A stretch of DNA of 64,000 nucleotides, taken from assembly GCA_020832665.1 (NCBI GenBank), contig JAFIEG010000002.1:1-64000 (forward strand). Direction: 5' to 3'. Of this stretch, positions 59,481 through 64,000 are shown piece by piece; within the stretch, counting starts at the first letter, position 1, and each line of letters opens with the position of its first letter. The translations under genes were made by a program, and so were the position numbers. The notes under the pieces are model-generated. The model was not told the origin of the DNA, ran no database searches, and worked only from the letters and a program-made list of their open reading frames with translations. The stretch comes from Pararhodobacter sp. Lineage in GTDB: Bacteria > Pseudomonadota > Alphaproteobacteria > Rhodobacterales > Rhodobacteraceae.

Positions 59481-60476
59481 TTGGTCGCCTTATCGATACT
59501 TGAACTTGGGCGCGTTCGCGAGGGCGGCGGGCGACGGCAGTCGCTGGAAAATGCCCGCGTGCTGGCCCAGCACGCCGAGGCGCATGGCTATCACCGTATC
59601 TGGGTGGCCGAACATCACAACATGCCGACCGTCACCACCGCCGCTACGGCACTGGTGATCCAGCATCTTGCCGCTGCCACGCACACGATCCGGGTAGGTG
59701 CGGGCGGCATCATGCTGCCCAATCACGCACCCTATATCATCGCCGAGCAGTTCGGCACACTTGAGACGCTCTTTCCCGGCCGGATCGACCTGGGGCTGGG
59801 CCGCGCCCCGGGCACCGACCCGCTTACCCTGCGTGCCCTGCGCCGCAACCCGGCCAGCGCCGAGCGGTTCCCCCAGGATGTACTCGAACTGCAATCCTAT
59901 CTCGGCCCCGTTCAGCCCGGGCAACGGATCGAGGCCGTGCCGGGCTCAGGCACGCAGGTGCCGCTTTGGATCCTCGGCTCCAGCCTGTTCGGGGCGCAAC
60001 TGGCGGCGGAACTGGGACTGCCCTATGGCTTTGCGGCGCATTTCGCGCCGCAGATGCTGGAACCGGCCCTGCAGGTTTATCGAGATCGCTTCAAGCCGTC
60101 CCGGCAGTTGCAAACCCCCTATGCGCTGGTCGGTGTCAACATCGTTGCAGCGGCCACCGATGGAGAAGCCCGGTTTCTCGCGACATCGCAGCAGATGTCC
60201 TTCACCGACCTTGTCCGGGGAAACCGTGGCCCGATCAGGCCACCGATTGAGGACATCGAAAGCTACTGGTCGGGGCGCGAGAAGGCACAGGCCTCGCAGA
60301 TGCTCGCGGAAAGCATCATTGGCGGGCCAGAGACGATACGCGCGGGCATTGCCGAACTGCTGGAGCGGACGGGAGCCGACGAACTCATGGTCGTCTCCGA
60401 CCTCTTTGACTTCGAGAAACGCTGCCGTTCATTCGAGCTGATTTCCGACATTGCTGGCACGGCGGCGGTGCACTGA
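59481..60476 (+). CDS. LLM-class flavin-dependent oxidoreductase
   Basis: 331 aa from a TTG start at 59481 (GAGAAGGA eight bases upstream); an in-frame TTG at 59451 is possible. It is a luciferase-like monooxygenase: '[110 protein letters not shown]', then '[31 protein letters not shown]'. The '[10 protein letters not shown]' form marks the MsnO8-type LLM subgroup. It uses FMNH2 and oxygen on an unknown substrate; a reductase partner is not nearby. It is a single-gene unit. Confidence 0.93.
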   Translation: MVALSILELGRVREGGGRRQSLENARVLAQHAEAHGYHRIWVAEHHNMPTVTTAATALVIQHLAAATHTIRVGAGGIMLPNHAPYIIAEQFGTLETLFPGRIDLGLGRAPGTDPLTLRALRRNPASAERFPQDVLELQSYLGPVQPGQRIEAVPGSGTQVPLWILGSSLFGAQLAAELGLPYGFAAHFAPQMLEPALQVYRDRFKPSRQLQTPYALVGVNIVAAATDGEARFLATSQQMSFTDLVRGNRGPIRPPIEDIESYWSGREKAQASQMLAESIIGGPETIRAGIAELLERTGADELMVVSDLFDFEKRCRSFELISDIAGTAAVH

Positions 60477-61289
60477 TTATCCGGGAAATTCGGGTGTTTT
60501 TTCCCTGCCGGCTTCGACCCGAAGCATCGCTAGGGGTAAGCAGGATTTCGCGTGGAACCGGTATTCATTGTTGCCCCCTGATACCGCTCAGGCATTGTCA
60601 CGCGTGTTGATCCGTGCGGCTGGCGACCAACATGCTATCCGCGCGCAACCCACACCGCCGTCGCCGAAGGCCACGAGCCTGGCGGGTCGGCGAATTCAAG
60701 CCGCACGCGTTCGCCAAAGCGTCTGGTTGAAGTGCAAACGGCCTACTCGCACCGCCTGCGATTCAGCGGCATCCGCGCGGCGTTAACCTTCAAGCACTTT
60801 CCTGGGGCGAGAACCTTCCAGCCGACTGACTGTCCGAAGAGCGTGATCGCGTACTCATGGCAGTGATGAGTGCGCTGAGGGGGTGCGAGCGCGACACGCG
60901 TGACGACAAGGTCGCCCGGCAGTAGGCCAAGGCAGGAAAGTTCAACATGATCAAATATTTGCTACATGAAAGATTGACAAGTTGAAAGGCAGCCAGGCCT
61001 GGCCCGCCGGAGGTCGCGGACACGGGCCGGGCACACTCGATCACCACCCGTCAACGCTATGGGCTGGTCCGATTCTGCCGCCTTTTTGGGGGCACCCCGG
61101 GCGACGGTGTGCCGCCACCCCGATTAAGCCTTGCATAATCTTGAGCGAATAATTGATCGGTGCTACCGTCTGTGCTTGCAACTGCTGTCGGTCTGATCAA
61201 TCGGCTGGTTCTAGAGTGTCAGGGTTTCGTCGACAACCTGTCACTAGCACCACGCCGGCCTTTTGAAAAAGGGACAAGGGGTACCGCGT
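60477..61289. other. intergenic region
   Basis: 813 bp with mixed base composition. Between about 60580 and 60790 the sequence looks like degraded coding DNA, and 60940-61000 is AT-richer. No frame has both a ribosome site and a recognisable motif, so nothing is called. Confidence 0.4.
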
Positions 61290-62555
61290 ATGACCGTGAA
61301 GATTTCGGATGGCGTCAGGATGTACCAGCAAGTCCTCGCCCAATTGCCTGTGGGGCAAACGCTTGTGGGCGGCGTTCCGACGAATCGCAATGAAGCGATC
61401 GGGTATCTCGATGCATTCTGGCGCGGAAAGCCGGATTCGGATCAGTACGATTTCGACGCCATGATGTGGTACGGAGCACTGACGAACCCGGGCAGCCCGG
61501 CGATCGGCACGTTCCTGAACAGGCTTTTCACGGTGCTCTATTTCGCCGGGATCCTCTACAACAAGTCGCGCGACAAGGGCTCTCATGACTGGCATCAGTT
61601 TGCCGGAAGCATTCCGATCGCATCGGCGTTGGGCCATGGCGGGCGGATCATCATCCAGCTTCCGGTGCGCACCGAGGCGCGCAATTCGGCCAGGGCCTTC
61701 TTCGACTGGCTTGTGGGCGACGTGCGCGCAAGCGGCGAACTCATCACCCGAACGGCTGCAACCCATGCGATGGCCCATCGAGAGAAATCCCTGCCGCTCT
61801 TTGGTCAGCGCCGGATGCGCGTGGCCGAAATGCGTGGCAAGAAGACCGGGCTACGCAGTGTATTCAAGGGCATATACGAGAAGAACCATTTCGGCGTGAA
61901 TGTCCCGCTGGGGGGCGCCGGAAACACCAATCCGGTCAGCGGCAACCGGATAGCCGCCGATGGCGGACATGGGCATGTCTATATCTACTACAATCCGAAA
62001 GAGCCGGGGCAGTGCGGCAGCATGATGATCGGTTGCGAGAATTCGGCGCCGGGGGCCACTTCGCAGACCTTCGTGAAGCATGACTTCCGCGCGATTTCCG
62101 AAGCTTATTCGCCTTGCGGTACCAGCAAGTGGCCGAACCTTGTTTCGGGGCCGAATGCCAAGGCCGAAGCGATGTTCATCGACCTGAGCGATGGCTGGAA
62201 CTGGCTGCAGGGCAAGGTCAACCAGTTCAACACGTCCTTCGTCGATTATGCCCCCGAACCGGTCGGCGCTGGCTTCAACCCGGCTAGCCAGGTCTGGGCA
62301 CTGATCTACGCGATTCAGGATGTTCTGGCCAATCCTGCCCATCGCAGACATCACAAGTTCTTCGAGAACACCCTCAAACGGGTGCTGAAAGACGATGTGG
62401 ACCAGGCGCTTCTGGATGAAATCACCCGGACCTGCGAGCAGTTGGTCCGAGGCGACACATTCGGTCGCACGGGCCCGCGCGGGCGGCGCGGCGCCATCTG
62501 CATGCCGCCCGAGCTTGCAGGGCTGCAACGCTCCGCGCTCAACTTCGTTCCGTAA
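61290..62555 (+). CDS. protein of unknown function, 421 aa
   Basis: ATG at 61290 nine bases after AAGGGG; an in-frame TTG at 61263 is less likely. Codon usage is coding-like throughout. It is soluble with no signal peptide. Visible parts are an N-terminal helical region ('YQQVLAQLPVGQTLVGGVPTNRNEAIGYLDAFWRG'), a central segment ('VFKGIYEKNHFGVNVPLGGAGNTNPVSG', 'GHGHVYIYYNPKEPGQCGSMMIGCENSAPG') with three Cys and several His that could bind metal or nucleotides, and a helical C-terminus. I recognise no family. The Gly-His-Gly-His and Cys pattern suggests an enzyme or toxin-like fold, but this is a guess. The flanks give no operon clue: a large gap upstream and a convergent ligase gene downstream. 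Confidence 0.8.
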   Translation: MTVKISDGVRMYQQVLAQLPVGQTLVGGVPTNRNEAIGYLDAFWRGKPDSDQYDFDAMMWYGALTNPGSPAIGTFLNRLFTVLYFAGILYNKSRDKGSHDWHQFAGSIPIASALGHGGRIIIQLPVRTEARNSARAFFDWLVGDVRASGELITRTAATHAMAHREKSLPLFGQRRMRVAEMRGKKTGLRSVFKGIYEKNHFGVNVPLGGAGNTNPVSGNRIAADGGHGHVYIYYNPKEPGQCGSMMIGCENSAPGATSQTFVKHDFRAISEAYSPCGTSKWPNLVSGPNAKAEAMFIDLSDGWNWLQGKVNQFNTSFVDYAPEPVGAGFNPASQVWALIYAIQDVLANPAHRRHHKFFENTLKRVLKDDVDQALLDEITRTCEQLVRGDTFGRTGPRGRRGAICMPPELAGLQRSALNFVP

Positions 62556-62637
62556 GCCCCGCCTTTCCTGGCGTGACCGTGTCGTGGGGCGCGGTGCACG
62601 TTGTTCTTACAGCCGAATGCCCACGCGTTTCTCACGC

Positions 62638-64000
62638 CTAATCGTCGCCGCTTGGCGGCAGCAGCACCGCACGGGCGCGCGCCAACCTTTCAAGCCCGTT
62701 CACCCCGTGCCCGTAAGACCGAAGCCCGGCGCGGTGGTCAAGGGTGCGCTGCGCGCCGGTCAGGCCGGTATCCAGCACCCATTCGGCATAGGCCAGATGC
62801 CGGCGATCGGTTTCGGGCAAATGGCTGCGCGCAAGTTCAAGCACCTCGGCACAGAAATCGCGCAGTTCCGAATCATTGCCCGACAGCGCATCGCGCATGG
62901 CGCGTTTGCGCAACGATGTCACCCTCTCCACCGGCCAGCGATGACAGAACCCGGCGCCATGCGCCCGCGCCGCAACCACCAGCCCCACCTGGATCGCGCT
63001 GGGCGCGATCATGCAACTGGCCTGCGCCGGCTCCGGCGCGCGTTCGGCCAGATCGGCATCTGCAAAGGTTGCGCCGGCGCAGCGGTTCTCCAGATACAGA
63101 TTGACCGCGTGATTGCGAAACAGTCGCTCAAACAGCGCCGGGTCGGCGAAGGCGGCGGCTAGCTCCCCCTGCGAGGGGCCGGGCTGGCCCAATCCGAACC
63201 TGATGCGAAAATCCAGGAAATTCGACCATTGCAGGAACTCGAAATGCGCCGCCCCAGGGACAATCTGCTGCGATTCGCCGCTCTGCACATCACGCCCCGG
63301 CACCGGCCCGCCGCGAAAGAAATCGCCAGCGTTCAGTCGCCCGTCGCCGGCGACGAACAGCGAGGTGCGACCCTTGTAGCTGCCACTGGCGGCGGGAATC
63401 GCCTGCATCACCGTACCCGGAGCAAAGGTCCAGTCGAAATAGTCGCCCAGCGAATCGAACCATCGCGGCGGCAGGCCCACCCGCTCGCGGTCAGCGGGAA
63501 AGCGGCTGCTTCCAACCACTCGCGGCCAGAGGGTCATGCGGGTTTCCATCAGCCCGCTGCGGCGCCCGGCCTCGAACGGGCTGTTGGCAAAGAGCGCGAT
63601 GAAGGCGGGGCTGGCCGCCAGCAACAGGTTGAGCGCTGGAATGCAGTTGTCGAGTTCCACACCCGTTGTCGGGCCGTTCTGCGACTTGGCGTCGATGCCA
63701 GCGGAATGCGTCCAGCCACGGATGCGGTTGAGATAGTCATAGACCGATTTGGGCGCCACGGCGCGGGCGTATTGGTCGGGTCCGGTCCCGGCAGTCGGGT
63801 GCTGCGCGAGCGAGGTAAGGTGCAGACCCTGCGCGCCGAGCGCCTCCAGCACCTGTTGAAGGTCGGCGCGCATACACGCGCCCAGCCGGTCAAGCCCGCC
63901 TGCCCCAGCCGGTATCGCCGCATGGGCCGTTTCCAACAAGTTGAAGCCGTTGTCGATCCCGTTGACGCCGATGGCCGATAGCAGAGCAACGATGCGGCCG
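62638..64000 (-). CDS. glutamate-cysteine ligase family protein (partial, start beyond window)
   Basis: 453 codons visible; the frame is open to the right edge, with 'SAIGVNGIDNGFNLLETA' preceding the first possible in-window starts, so the true start lies outside. Family landmarks: 'YDYLNRIRGWTHSAGIDAKSQNGPTTGVELDNCIPALNLLLAASPAFIALFANSPFEAGRRSGLMETRMTLWPR', with the acidic and Asn residues of the ATP/Mg site region. The C-terminal part ('HLPETDRRHLAYAEWVLDTGLTGAQRTL') is helical. It likely joins glutamate to cysteine or another amine using ATP (glutathione, or a related gamma-glutamyl compound). Substrate is not decidable by eye. It converges with the 421-aa unknown gene. Confidence 0.87.
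   Translation of the reverse strand, partial: GRIVALLSAIGVNGIDNGFNLLETAHAAIPAGAGGLDRLGACMRADLQQVLEALGAQGLHLTSLAQHPTAGTGPDQYARAVAPKSVYDYLNRIRGWTHSAGIDAKSQNGPTTGVELDNCIPALNLLLAASPAFIALFANSPFEAGRRSGLMETRMTLWPRVVGSSRFPADRERVGLPPRWFDSLGDYFDWTFAPGTVMQAIPAASGSYKGRTSLFVAGDGRLNAGDFFRGGPVPGRDVQSGESQQIVPGAAHFEFLQWSNFLDFRIRFGLGQPGPSQGELAAAFADPALFERLFRNHAVNLYLENRCAGATFADADLAERAPEPAQASCMIAPSAIQVGLVVAARAHGAGFCHRWPVERVTSLRKRAMRDALSGNDSELRDFCAEVLELARSHLPETDRRHLAYAEWVLDTGLTGAQRTLDHRAGLRSYGHGVNGLERLARARAVLLPPSGDD

Noticed and set aside
58909-59658. 249-codon plus-strand frame before the LLM gene
   Set aside because: Overlaps the LLM gene in another frame, has low-complexity Arg-rich translation and no ribosome site.

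Overview
The window is high-GC DNA with dense, often overlapping genes. It looks like an alphaproteobacterial chromosome, most likely Rhodobacterales (Roseobacter-like). The grounds are HisKA hybrid kinases with the AHDFNN phosphoacceptor box, an alphaproteobacterial-style Tad/Cpa pilus locus, TTT and TAXI-TRAP transporters, and several CoA-ester catabolic families. I saw no tRNA, rRNA, CRISPR array, transposase or phage gene. Both edges cut genes: a PAS/GAF sensor protein at the left and a glutamate-cysteine ligase family gene at the right.

1-9.7 kb and 23-28.1 kb hold signalling genes: four PAS-type sensor genes (three visibly full hybrid kinases and one truncated by the window edge), a REC-EAL c-di-GMP phosphodiesterase, an HPt protein, a NarL/LuxR-type response regulator and a single-domain receiver. 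They flank a Tad pilus locus (9.7-23.0 kb) on both sides. The left Tad arm runs leftward (cpaB, tadZ/cpaE, two TadE-like pseudopilins, a TadG-like protein). The right arm runs rightward (Flp pilin, cpaF/tadA, tadB, tadC). Between them lie two small unknown genes, a dispersed 18-bp GGCC-GATG box, a decayed pilin copy, and a 647-aa RTX protein ending in a CFI-box sorting-type domain. No secretin, CpaD, TadD or prepilin peptidase is encoded here.

28.5-49.9 kb is a CoA-dependent catabolic island. It holds a TTT uptake system (tctCBA), an AMP-forming acyl-CoA ligase, a fused tandem CaiB-type CoA-transferase, an AMACR-like racemase, an LCAD-like acyl-CoA dehydrogenase, a MaoC hydratase, a DUF35 + SCPx-thiolase pair, an aldehyde dehydrogenase, two SDRs, a cyclase-family hydrolase, an M29/NicX-like metalloprotein, an NDP-forming-ligase-like protein and a quinone oxidoreductase. 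A TetR regulator lies within it. Eight palindromes matching TACYNNNNRGTA sit in the promoter gaps and probably define its regulon. The gene set suggests import and activation of a (branched?) carboxylic acid, dehydrogenation, hydration, thiolytic or retro-aldol cleavage, then aldehyde oxidation.

50-58.8 kb is a leftward operon: GntR regulator, Ldh2-type dehydrogenase, split UxaA-family (de)hydratase/lyase, TAXI receptor, TRAP 4TM/12TM fusion and an AceE-like thiamine-diphosphate E1. It looks like uptake and breakdown of a hydroxyacid (sugar acid or sulfolactate type). The right end holds an LLM flavin monooxygenase, an unrecognised 421-aa protein and the partial glutamate-cysteine ligase homologue.
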